A stretch of DNA of 34,020 nt from Candidatus Villigracilis adiacens. Lineage in GTDB: Bacteria; Chloroflexota; Anaerolineae; Anaerolineales; Villigracilaceae. Below, in pieces: positions 21,977-29,108 of the stretch (position 1 is its first letter; every line of letters starts with the position of its first letter). Where the stretch lies: contig JADJBU010000003.1 of the NCBI GenBank assembly GCA_016703605.1, positions 1-34,020 of the forward strand, given 5' to 3'. The notes beneath the pieces are model-generated. The model was not told the DNA's origin. It saw only the letters and a program-made list of their open reading frames with translations, and ran no database searches. A program made the position numbers and the translations under genes.

Positions 21977-22333
21977 TTATCGCAAAATTTTCTCCATTAC
22001 TTTTCCCTTTGCCAACTCGTCGATCAGTTTGTCTAAATAGCGCACTTTTTGCACCAGCGGATCTTCAATATCTTCCACCCGAACGCCGCATATAACGCCT
22101 TTGATCTGTGAACAATTGGGGTTCATGGCAGGCGCTTGCGCAAAAAATGCCTCAAAGCTATTTTCCTGTTGAATTTGCTGTTGCAATCCTGCTTGATCGT
22201 AACCAGTCAGCCAGAAAATAATTTGATCGACTTCATCTTTCGTGCGGTTTTTGCGTTCTGCCTTCTTAACATAGAGCGGATACACCACTGCAAATTTCAT
22301 TTTATACACGCGCTCATTGGATTTGTTATTCAT
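21977..22333 (-). CDS. DUF2200 family protein
   Basis: This 118-residue protein starts with GAGGAG a few bases upstream. Segments such as VYPLYVKKAERKNRTKDEV, IIFWLTGYDQAGL and IKGVICGVRVEDIEDPLVQK are characteristic of DUF2200, a conserved family without a known function. It follows the RibD/DHFR-like gene by 27 bp. Confidence 0.8.
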   Translation of the reverse strand: MNNKSNERVYKMKFAVVYPLYVKKAERKNRTKDEVDQIIFWLTGYDQAGLQQQIQQENSFEAFFAQAPAMNPNCSQIKGVICGVRVEDIEDPLVQKVRYLDKLIDELAKGKVMEKILR

Positions 22334-22360
22334 AAATAGCTCCTCATCCAGCCAATTTCA

Positions 22361-22936
22361 TTACGCTGATCTTTCATAGTTCACGACAATCACTCCGCTC
22401 GCGCCAACCATGCTTTCAGTCACTTTGAATTTCAGTGGGATCGTGCCTTCGGCAAACAGCCGCTTTCCATTGCCCAAGGTGGTCGGGTAGATCATCAGCC
22501 AGAACATGTCCACCAGGTCATGCTTGATAAGCGTTTGAAGCAGGTTGCCGCTGCCCCACACATGCAAGTCCAATCCATCCTGTTGCTTGAGTTTTCCAAC
22601 TTCGCCTGCAACATCTCCGCTTAAAAATACAGACGACTTCCAGTCACTGGATGTTCTGGTACTCGAAGCAACGTACTTGGTGGCCAAATTGACGTTCGGC
22701 CATACATCGCCGTGTTGCGGCCAGTACGGTTCCCAAATCTCAAAGGTCTTGCGCCCCAACAACAAATCAAACGATTTATTCATTTGTTCCCGCAAGGCTT
22801 TTCCAAGGACCGCATCGGAATAGGACGAAATCCACCCGCCATGAGCGAATCCGCCGCCGGTATCTTCTTCGGGTCCGCCAGGGGCTTGAATGACACCGTC
22901 AAGAGAGATGTGCTCAAGCACAACAATTTTTCTCAT
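22361..22936 (-). CDS. Dihydrofolate reductase-like (RibD C-terminal) protein
   Basis: This 191-residue protein begins RKIVVLEHISLDGVIQAPGG and has LLLGRKTFEIWEPYW, LHVWGSGNLLQTLIKHDLVD and IYPTTLGNGKRLF, the usual segments of the RibD C-terminal/YyaP-like reductase family. These are NADPH-binding folds; the substrate of this branch is unknown, and it should not be called folA. The gene is four bases from the VOC gene upstream. Confidence 0.87.
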   Translation of the reverse strand: MRKIVVLEHISLDGVIQAPGGPEEDTGGGFAHGGWISSYSDAVLGKALREQMNKSFDLLLGRKTFEIWEPYWPQHGDVWPNVNLATKYVASSTRTSSDWKSSVFLSGDVAGEVGKLKQQDGLDLHVWGSGNLLQTLIKHDLVDMFWLMIYPTTLGNGKRLFAEGTIPLKFKVTESMVGASGVIVVNYERSA

Positions 22937-22939
22937 GAG

Positions 22940-23398
22940 CTATGCTCCGCCATACGCCTTTTGCAGATCTGCAACAATGATTTTTTTCATATTAAGCATG
23001 GCATCCATGACCCGCCCGGACTTTTCACGGTCTGGGTCATTCATTAATTCGCCCAACTGCTTCGGCACGATCTGCCACGACAAGCCATATTTATCCTTGA
23101 GCCACCCACACATCGACTCTTCGCCGCCGTTTGCCGTGAGCGCATCCCAAAAATAATCCACTTCGGTTTGGTCTTCGCAATTCACAAACATCGAAATGGC
23201 TTCATTGAACTTGAAGGCGGGTCCTGCATTCAAACCTATATAATCCTGCCCATCCAACTGAAACGCAACCGTAAAGACTTTGCCATTCGGATCCCGTGAG
23301 ACATTATATATTTTTGAATTCTTAAATATTGAGATGTAAAAATTCATTGCCTCTTCGGCTTGCGTATCGAACCATAAGAACGGGGTGATCTTTGTCAT
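22940..23398 (-). CDS. VOC superfamily protein (PhnB/UbiG-like)
   Basis: The start MTKITPFLWFDTQAEEAMNFY has AAGGAG before it and gives 152 residues. FYISIFKNSKI, GLNAGPAFKFNEAISMFV, EVDYFWDALTANGGEE and CGWLKDKYGLSWQIVP identify the PhnB-like branch of vicinal-oxygen-chelate proteins (often labelled 3-demethylubiquinone methyltransferase family). No methyltransferase activity is implied. The start lies within the stop region of the next gene upstream. Confidence 0.88.
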   Translation of the reverse strand: MTKITPFLWFDTQAEEAMNFYISIFKNSKIYNVSRDPNGKVFTVAFQLDGQDYIGLNAGPAFKFNEAISMFVNCEDQTEVDYFWDALTANGGEESMCGWLKDKYGLSWQIVPKQLGELMNDPDREKSGRVMDAMLNMKKIIVADLQKAYGGA

Positions 23399-23399
23399 T

Positions 23400-23771
23400 T
23401 CAATTCTCCTTTTTTTGTTTTTCATTTACAGCCAAATGCTGCTTCACGATCTTCTCTATCAACTTAAGCGGAAGCGGCTCGTCAAGCGGAAATTTCACCG
23501 TCCCTTTATCACTGACATAAGGCTTGATCTGACGTTCAAACGCCTCACTCCCCGCCGGAACCGGGTACAGCGATATGTGCTTTTTCCACCCCGCAAAATG
23601 GATCAAGTTCCTGCCGTTCCGTTCAAACGCCGCCATCTGATAACTGATCTTCTCTTTCGCGTCCGGTACAAGCGTATGAATCAATTTGCGGATCTGTCGC
23701 AAATAGGCTTGCGAACCAGGCGGGCATGCAAAAATATACTCATCAATCGATTGAAAGTTTGTTTTAGCCAT
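23400..23771 (-). CDS. DUF1801/YdhG-like iron-chaperone family protein
   Basis: This 123-residue protein has FQSIDEYIFACPPGSQAYLR, LVPDAKEKISYQMAAFERNG and LPLKLIEKIVKQHLAVNE, the usual pattern of DUF1801. Some members bind iron and have a frataxin-like fold; this is family knowledge and not tested here. It ends one base from the VOC start, so the two are coupled. Confidence 0.82.
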   Translation of the reverse strand: MAKTNFQSIDEYIFACPPGSQAYLRQIRKLIHTLVPDAKEKISYQMAAFERNGRNLIHFAGWKKHISLYPVPAGSEAFERQIKPYVSDKGTVKFPLDEPLPLKLIEKIVKQHLAVNEKQKKEN

Positions 23772-23791
23772 TTTGTCCTTTCATTTATAAC

Positions 23792-23872
23792 TCTGTCACC
23801 CTGAGGGAGCGCTCTTCGCAACCGAAGGGTCTCTTACCAAGTAGAGATCCTTCGGTTCGCTCAGGATGACAT
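23792..23872. repeat. Long imperfect hairpin (BOX-like dispersed repeat)
   Basis: The plus strand reads TCACCCTGAGGGAGCG, CGACCGAAGGGTCTCT-like words, then AGAGATCCTTCGGTTCGC and TCAGGATGACA, which pair with each other as a long imperfect stem. This type of element (TGTCATCCTGAGCG...) is, to my knowledge, scattered in many bacterial genomes. Here it separates the DUF1697 and DUF1801 genes and supplies the stop codon of DUF1697. Confidence 0.8.
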
Positions 23873-24412
23873 ATTTGAGAGTAACTCCAAAAGTTTCGTC
23901 GTCGTGTTCCAATTGCGGATGGTCATATTTTGATAGACAGACGTACCAATGATCTTTGTGAGATAACTTTGTGAAGCGCGGCTGATGAGACGTGAAAAAT
24001 ACAGCGCCTGTTTGCCTGCATGAGCCGCATCCACACCTTCACGGACTCTTACACTTTTCATCGCTTCCTTTGGCGTTAGCGGCTCCTTCAAAAAGATAAC
24101 ATCATACCTAAACTTTTTATCCTCACTTCCAAATCCCCCCGGCGCAGCGTGGACAATGGCAGCAATATCTTTGTATGAAATCACCACAACCCGCGCCAGG
24201 AAATTAAACCGTTTGGAAAGTCCCTTTTCGATCTTGGTTGTCAAGACTGCCTTGTCTTTTTCATCAGACTGAAACACGACATTACCGCTTTGAATATAGG
24301 TCGTCACATCCGAAAAGCCCATCGACTCAAAGTTCGCTTTCAAGTCCGCCATTTTGATGATGTTCTTCCCGCCGACGTTGATGCCGCGCAACAGGGCAAG
24401 ATATCCGCTCAT
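23861..24412 (-). CDS. DUF1697 family protein
   Basis: This 183-residue protein begins YLALLRGINVGGKNIIKM and has LKANFESMGFSDVTTYIQSG-NVVF and KFRYDVIFL, the usual DUF1697 segments. Its function is unknown. The last few codons (NMSS) and the stop codon are made by the dispersed repeat at 23792-23872, so the C-terminus may have been remodelled by that element. The start abuts the AHSA1 stop. Confidence 0.85.
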   Translation of the reverse strand: MSGYLALLRGINVGGKNIIKMADLKANFESMGFSDVTTYIQSGNVVFQSDEKDKAVLTTKIEKGLSKRFNFLARVVVISYKDIAAIVHAAPGGFGSEDKKFRYDVIFLKEPLTPKEAMKSVRVREGVDAAHAGKQALYFSRLISRASQSYLTKIIGTSVYQNMTIRNWNTTTKLLELLSNMSS

Positions 24413-24901
24413 TTACTTCATGCCCGTCAAAATCTCATCGAGCCGCTCATACCCTTCGCGGACGCCTGTTTCCATTCCACTTTGTACCATGCCATCACGG
24501 TCAGCAACCGATTGAAACACAGATTGAATCGTCACTCGTGTGCGGTCATTCGGTAATTTTTCAAGCCGCATCGTGTCGAGTGTCACATGCCCAGGTTCAG
24601 GCATGCCTTCAAATTCAAAAGTTTGGATCATCAACTTTTCGGTCATGGTATGGAATGTGCCATGAAAGCCATACTCATTCCCTGCCTTATCCTTGTGAAT
24701 ATAACGATACTTCCCGCCGCTGACCGGCTCAAATTTTTCGAGGATCATTTCGTATCCATGCGGACCGAGCCACTGTGCGTACAGTTTCGGGTCAATGTGC
24801 GCTTTATAAACCAGTTCGCGCGGCGCGTCGAATTCGCGGGTGATAAATAGTTCCTGCTTGCCGGGTTCAGCGGTCACAATCGTTTTATTTTTCGAGGGCA
24901 T
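24413..24901 (-). CDS. SRPBCC/AHSA1 domain protein
   Basis: This 162-residue protein has ELFITREFDAPRELVYKAHI, PKLYAQWLGPHGYEM, YGFHGTFHTMTEKLMIQTFEF and a C-terminal REGYERLDEIL. These identify the AHSA1-like START/SRPBCC fold, which has a hydrophobic pocket; ligands are unknown. Proteins of this type are very often encoded next to an ArsR regulator, as here, one base downstream. Confidence 0.9.
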   Translation of the reverse strand: MPSKNKTIVTAEPGKQELFITREFDAPRELVYKAHIDPKLYAQWLGPHGYEMILEKFEPVSGGKYRYIHKDKAGNEYGFHGTFHTMTEKLMIQTFEFEGMPEPGHVTLDTMRLEKLPNDRTRVTIQSVFQSVADRDGMVQSGMETGVREGYERLDEILTGMK

Positions 24902-24902
24902 G

Positions 24903-25220
24903 TCATTTCTCCTTTTTCATCTTTTCCAATAAATCATCCAAGCGGTTAAATCTCGCTTCCCATACCTGCCGATACTGTTCTATCCAGTCGCTCACTTCGC
25001 CCAGTCTGTCAAACCGCGCTTCGACAAAACGCTCACGTCCCTGTGGGATGACCACCACCAACCCGCACTCTTTCAAGATCTTGATATGGCGCGACACGGC
25101 AGGACGACTGATGCGAAAATTCTCAGCAACCCCGTTCAGGGTCAGTCTCTGTTGTGCCAGTAACGCCAAGATGGCGCGGCGGTTGGGGTCTGCGATGGCT
25201 TGAAATACGTCTCGTCTCAT
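24903..25220 (-). CDS. ArsR-family transcriptional regulator
   Basis: This 105-residue protein is a winged-helix repressor. FQAIADPNRRAILALLAQQ and AENFRISRPAVSRHIKILKECGLV contain the recognition helix. It has no obvious Cys metal-binding motif in the DNA-binding helix, so it may not sense metals. AAAGGAACCC precedes the ATG. It heads the cluster and has a 9-bp inverted repeat just upstream, a likely autoregulatory operator. Confidence 0.92.
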   Translation of the reverse strand: MRRDVFQAIADPNRRAILALLAQQRLTLNGVAENFRISRPAVSRHIKILKECGLVVVIPQGRERFVEARFDRLGEVSDWIEQYRQVWEARFNRLDDLLEKMKKEK

Positions 25221-25230
25221 GGGTTCCTTT

Positions 25231-25250
25231 ATGTAACTGGTCAGTTACAT
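25231..25250. promoter_or_regulatory. Likely ArsR operator
   Basis: ATGTAACTG, GT, CAGTTACAT form perfect 9-bp inverted arms with a 2-bp spacer. It lies between the -10 box and the arsR-like start, the expected place for autorepression by a dimeric winged-helix protein. Confidence 0.75.
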
Positions 25251-25260
25251 TTGTAAAAAC

Positions 25261-25289
25261 ATTTTAGAACAAATATTCTTGTTTGTCAA
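25261..25289 (-). promoter_or_regulatory. Promoter of the ArsR-led cluster
   Basis: On the minus strand TTGACA (25284-25289), a 17-bp spacer and TAAAAT (25261-25266) form a near-consensus promoter. The spacer includes the complement of AGAACAAATATTCT (25266-25279), a motif shared with the UvrA-like promoter at 20634-20662. Confidence 0.85.
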
Positions 25290-25316
25290 GGTTAAATCAA
25301 CGTACAGACAGGGAAT

Positions 25317-26609
25317 TTACCCGGAGAATGGAGATTCAGTTTTGGGTTGGGGAGGAACCGGTTGAACCGGCAGGATGAACGAAAAGATGCTGCCCTTCCC
25401 TTCCTCGCTGTCCGCCCAAATGCGCCCGCCGTGCATTTCCACCATTACCTTGGCAACCGAAAGCCCCAGTCCCATTCCCCCGTGCCGCCGGGTAAGGTGG
25501 TCTTCGACCTGGTAAAAACGGTCGAAGACAAACGGCAAATCCTTTGCAGGGATGCCAATGCCGTTGTCCTTTACCGAGACCTTGACGTAATCAGGGTGCT
25601 GTTCGCCGCGCACGACGATCTCGCCGCCGTCCTCGGTAAAACCGACGGCATTCTTCAGAATATTACTCAAGACGATGGCGATCTTGTCCGCGTCCACATC
25701 CACCCATAATTCGCGCCCCGGCTGCAGGGCTTTTTTCAAATCGACGTTCTTCTTTTCCGCCATCGAGGCGAACGAGGCACACACATCTTCGATGACGCGT
25801 GCCAGCGAAACCTTGCGCGGGCGGACGAGCGCCCCGCCGGTCTGGTAATTGTCCACACTGGTCAGGCTTTCGATGATCTCTTTCAGGCGCGTGGCATTGC
25901 GGATGATGGCATCCACCTGCTCCGCATAACTTTCGACCAGCAATTCCTTCAAAAAGGTGGAATGTCCCAGGATCAAACCGAGGGGCGTGCGCAGTTCATG
26001 CGAGGTGATGGCGATAAATTCATTCTTGAGGCGGTCAAGCTCGCGAGTCTCCTCCCTGGCAGACAAAATTCCGCTTTCCAGGGCATCGTTTCGCATCACG
26101 AACGCCGTCAGTCCCGCCAGGATTTCGAGCGTACGCGCATCGCCGTCCGGATAAGGCTCCCTTTTGTTATAAACCTCGAGCGCCGCAACAGGGCGTCCAT
26201 TCGAAATGACCGGGGTCCCCAGCACAGAGCGGATTTCCGCGCCCATTGCAACGTCCATTTTTTTGGAATGCCGCGCGTCGTTCCGCGCATCCTCCACGAT
26301 CAACGTCGTTCGATTCAGAAAGACCCAACCGGCAACGCTTCCGTTCAACGGAACTTCCAAACCGGTTTTATTGGTATCGCGTTTGAACCATGTTGCAAAT
26401 TTGACCCGGAAATTCAACGAAGCGTCGTTGTACTCCAGCGCCGAAGCGCTCTCGCTGCCGGTCAACTCAACGGCGGCGGAGAGAATCGTCCGCAGTCGCG
26501 CCTCAAGGTCTGTTTCGAGACTGAGGGCGCGGGTCACTTCAAGAAGACGGGCAGGAATATTCTCTTGATCGGTCGCCATAAAAATATCTTGAGTAAGATT
26601 ATACTTCAC
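25317..26609 (-). CDS. Cytosolic GAF-domain sensor histidine kinase
   Basis: This 430-residue protein starts at a GTG with GGAGG 13 bases upstream; an ATG ten codons later (26579) is an equally plausible start. There is no membrane segment. An N-terminal GAF domain (about residues 15-185) is followed by the HisKA domain with the phosphorylated His204 in SHELRTP, and HATPase boxes N (ILKNAVGF), G1 (DNGIGIP) and G2 (GGMGLGLSV). It should autophosphorylate on sensing a small molecule or other signal in the GAF domain. No response regulator is adjacent. It is divergent from the inositol-phosphate synthase gene. Confidence 0.88.
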   Translation of the reverse strand: MKYNLTQDIFMATDQENIPARLLEVTRALSLETDLEARLRTILSAAVELTGSESASALEYNDASLNFRVKFATWFKRDTNKTGLEVPLNGSVAGWVFLNRTTLIVEDARNDARHSKKMDVAMGAEIRSVLGTPVISNGRPVAALEVYNKREPYPDGDARTLEILAGLTAFVMRNDALESGILSAREETRELDRLKNEFIAITSHELRTPLGLILGHSTFLKELLVESYAEQVDAIIRNATRLKEIIESLTSVDNYQTGGALVRPRKVSLARVIEDVCASFASMAEKKNVDLKKALQPGRELWVDVDADKIAIVLSNILKNAVGFTEDGGEIVVRGEQHPDYVKVSVKDNGIGIPAKDLPFVFDRFYQVEDHLTRRHGGMGLGLSVAKVMVEMHGGRIWADSEEGKGSIFSFILPVQPVPPQPKTESPFSG

Positions 26610-26679
26610 GGTTGTATCTGTACCTCCGTCCGCGCAGATTCAATAAGGAAACTGTAATTCATACCAGGAGAAGACCCAA

Positions 26680-27768
26680 ATGGCACCCAGAAAAAAAGTA
26701 CGCACAGCGATCATCGGAGTCGGAAATTGCGCCTCCTCCCTCGTACAGGGCGTTCAATTCTACAAGAACGCAAAAAACGACGACGTGATTCCCGGCATCA
26801 TGCACCCGCAATTGGGCGAATATCACATCCGCGACATCGAGTTCACCCTCGCAATTGACGTCAACGCCACCAAGGTCGGCAAAGACCTCTCTGAAGCGAT
26901 CTTTGCCGAACCGAACAACACCTATAAATTCTGCGATGTTCCCAATCTCAACGCGCCCGTCGTGCGCGGCATGACCCACGACGGCTTGGGCAAATATCTC
27001 AGCCAGGTGATCGAAAAAGCGCCCGGCTCCACCGCCGACATTGTGAAGTTGTTAAAGGAAACCAAAACCGAAGTCGTCATCAGCTTTTTGCCGGTCGGCT
27101 CGGAAATGGCGACCAAGTGGTACGTCGAGCAGATCATCGAAGCGGGCTGCGCCTTCGTCAACGGCATTCCGGTCTTCATCGCATCCTCTGAATATTGGGG
27201 CAAGCGTTTCGAAGACGCCGGTCTGCCCATCCTTGGCGACGACATCAAAAGCCAGGTCGGGGCGACCATCGTCCACCGCGTGCTGACCAGCCTCTTCGTG
27301 GATCGAGGCGTGAAGATTGACCGCACCTACCAGCTCAACTTCGGCGGCAACACCGACTTCCTCAACATGCTCGAGCGCGAACGTCTCGAAAGCAAGAAAA
27401 TTTCCAAGACCAACGCCGTCACCAGCATGATTCCCTACAAACTCGATCCGGATAACGTTCACGTCGGTCCCAGCGACCACGTCCCCTGGCTGACCGACCG
27501 CAAGTGGTGTTACATCCGCATGGAAGGCACGACCTTCGGCGATGTGCCGCTCAACCTCGAACTCAAACTCGAAGTGTGGGACAGCCCCAACAGCGCCGGT
27601 GTGATGATCGACGCCATCCGCTGCGCGAAGATCGCGCTCGACCGCGAACTCGCCGGTCCCATCGTCGGTCCATCGTCCTATTTCTTCAAGACTCCGCCCA
27701 GGCAATTCAAAGATGAGATCGCAAGGCAGAAGGTGGAGGATTTTGTTTCAGGGAAAAGCGATGAGTAA
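26680..27768 (+). CDS. myo-Inositol-1-phosphate synthase
   Basis: This 362-residue protein makes inositol-3-phosphate from glucose-6-phosphate, the precursor for inositol lipids or compatible solutes. The Rossmann motif AIIGVGNCASSLVQG is at residues 10-24. VEQIIEAGCAFVNGIPVFIAS, LPILGDDIKSQVGAT, LNFGGNTDFLNM and VGPSDHVPWLTDRKWC are the usual NAD- and substrate-site segments of the bacterial/archaeal family. AGGAGAAGACCCAAA precedes the ATG. A terminator follows at 27800-27830. Confidence 0.93.
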   Translation: MAPRKKVRTAIIGVGNCASSLVQGVQFYKNAKNDDVIPGIMHPQLGEYHIRDIEFTLAIDVNATKVGKDLSEAIFAEPNNTYKFCDVPNLNAPVVRGMTHDGLGKYLSQVIEKAPGSTADIVKLLKETKTEVVISFLPVGSEMATKWYVEQIIEAGCAFVNGIPVFIASSEYWGKRFEDAGLPILGDDIKSQVGATIVHRVLTSLFVDRGVKIDRTYQLNFGGNTDFLNMLERERLESKKISKTNAVTSMIPYKLDPDNVHVGPSDHVPWLTDRKWCYIRMEGTTFGDVPLNLELKLEVWDSPNSAGVMIDAIRCAKIALDRELAGPIVGPSSYFFKTPPRQFKDEIARQKVEDFVSGKSDE

Positions 27769-27775
27769 TTGATGA

Positions 27776-27799
27776 GGGAATAGGGAATAGGGAATAGGG
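27776..27799. repeat. GGGAATA 7-bp tandem repeat
   Basis: About three and a half copies of AGGGAAT follow the inositol-phosphate synthase stop and run into the terminator stem. It belongs with the other 7-bp-period repeats of the window. Confidence 0.8.
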
Positions 27800-27830
27800 A
27801 GACGCCTGCTTGTGCGGGCGTCTCTTTTTT
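27800..27830 (+). terminator. Terminator after inositol-phosphate synthase
   Basis: GAGACGCC and GGCGTCTC form an 8-bp stem around a loop of about ten bases and are followed by TTTTTTT. The TAGAAT box of the next gene begins six bases after the T-run. Confidence 0.85.
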
Positions 27831-27835
27831 TCGAG

Positions 27836-27841
27836 TAGAAT
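27836..27841 (+). promoter_or_regulatory. -10 box with leaderless start
   Basis: CGAGTAGAATTCC holds TAGAAT, and the chosen ATG at 27849 is seven bases after it, where transcription should begin. There is therefore no room for a Shine-Dalgarno site. No clear -35 is seen. Confidence 0.55.
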
Positions 27842-27848
27842 TCCATGC

Positions 27849-29006
27849 ATGAAACATCATTACAGATTACGAATTACGCATCTTTTCCTGACCCTCAGCC
27901 TGTTGGTGGCGCTGCTCGCTTCGTGCGCCCCTGCCGCATCGCCCCCTGATACGAACATTGCCCTGACTGCCGCATTCGAAACCGCCTTCGCCCAACTCAG
28001 CGCGCCGACCGCCACCCCGCAAATTACCGATACCCCCATACCAACCGCGACCATTCCGCGCACCCCGCCTGCCCTGCCGGGGGCATACCAGACCTCGCTC
28101 TTGAAATCACACGACATTCCCCGTTCCTATGTGACCGATTCGTGCCAGTACCTCAAAAACAAATGGGACTCGACCAAATCTGCGCCGGGGACGGTGGTGA
28201 TGGTCATCATGCACCACGGCATCAACAAAGGCGAAGCCAGCGGCAATGATGTGACCGTCGGCACGCACAAACAGATCATGAACGACCTGTACGAGACCGG
28301 TTTTGCCGCCATCAACATGCAGCAAATGGCAGACTTCATGTACGACAATGCCAAAATCCCACAGCGCTCCGTTTTACTCATCGTGGATGACCGCCACTTT
28401 GCGGAATATTTCAACGACCACTTCCGCCCGTACTTTGACCAATGGGGCTGGCCCGTCGTAAACGGGTATATCGGCGTGGACGAACGCACCGACCTGTGGG
28501 CAGAGAACGCCGCCCTTTCCGCCGAGGGCTGGGTGGACTATCAATCACACGGCTACCTCCACAACACCCCCATCAGCGAAGGCTCCACCGACGAGTTCAT
28601 CATCAGCGAGATGCAGGGCGCGATCAACTCGATCCAAAAATATATGAACAAGACACCCATCGGGTACGTCTGGCCCGGCGGCGGATTCTCGAAACGCGCC
28701 GTCGAGATCGGTCCCACCCTCGGCTATAAACTTGCCTTTACCGTCAACCCGCGTGGACCGGTCATGTACAACTGGGTTCCACAGGCAGATACAATCAATG
28801 ACTCCAATCCGTACGCCATCCCTGAAACCCCGGCGGGCAATCCGCTCATGACTCTGCCCCGCTACTGGAGCGCGAATGTTCGCGATAACATCGGCAATGT
28901 CATTGCCATCAGCGACGAAGCCATTGCCTACGCCGAGCAGAATAAAGCCACCGAACTGGAATACTACGACATCGTCTGCGCTCCGGCATATGGACCAATT
29001 CCGTAG
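27849..29006 (+). CDS. Polysaccharide-deacetylase-fold lipoprotein
   Basis: The start MKHHYRLRITHLFLTLSL gives 385 residues with a signal peptide and lipobox LLASC (Cys at about residue 26), then a Thr/Pro linker. The remainder resembles the NodB/polysaccharide deacetylase fold: VDDRH keeps the two Asp residues of the metal motif, SHGYLH keeps the H-x3-H pair, and WPGGGF stands in for the third motif. It is therefore a plausible metal-dependent deacetylase or related hydrolase on the outside of the cell. The substrate is unknown. A degenerate paralogue follows immediately. Confidence 0.8.
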   Translation: MKHHYRLRITHLFLTLSLLVALLASCAPAASPPDTNIALTAAFETAFAQLSAPTATPQITDTPIPTATIPRTPPALPGAYQTSLLKSHDIPRSYVTDSCQYLKNKWDSTKSAPGTVVMVIMHHGINKGEASGNDVTVGTHKQIMNDLYETGFAAINMQQMADFMYDNAKIPQRSVLLIVDDRHFAEYFNDHFRPYFDQWGWPVVNGYIGVDERTDLWAENAALSAEGWVDYQSHGYLHNTPISEGSTDEFIISEMQGAINSIQKYMNKTPIGYVWPGGGFSKRAVEIGPTLGYKLAFTVNPRGPVMYNWVPQADTINDSNPYAIPETPAGNPLMTLPRYWSANVRDNIGNVIAISDEAIAYAEQNKATELEYYDIVCAPAYGPIP

Positions 29007-29093
29007 GTCACGCTTTCAGTGTGACGGCAACTTCCAGCGCAAATCATCAGGCTAAAAGCCCGACCTGCTTGCGCTGCCGCCTCGAAATTGATT

Positions 29094-29099
29094 TACAAT
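29094..29099 (+). promoter_or_regulatory. -10 box with near-leaderless start
   Basis: TTTACAAT holds TACAAT ten bases before the ATG at 29109. As at 27836 and 33277, the start of transcription should fall within a few bases of the start codon. Confidence 0.45.
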
Positions 29100-29108
29100 T
29101 CCACACAT

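Noticed and set aside
25266..25279. LexA (SOS) box in the ArsR promoter
   Set aside because: The sequence resembles GAACnnnnGTTC but has ATTC on one side; without the LexA motif of this lineage I report only a shared motif.
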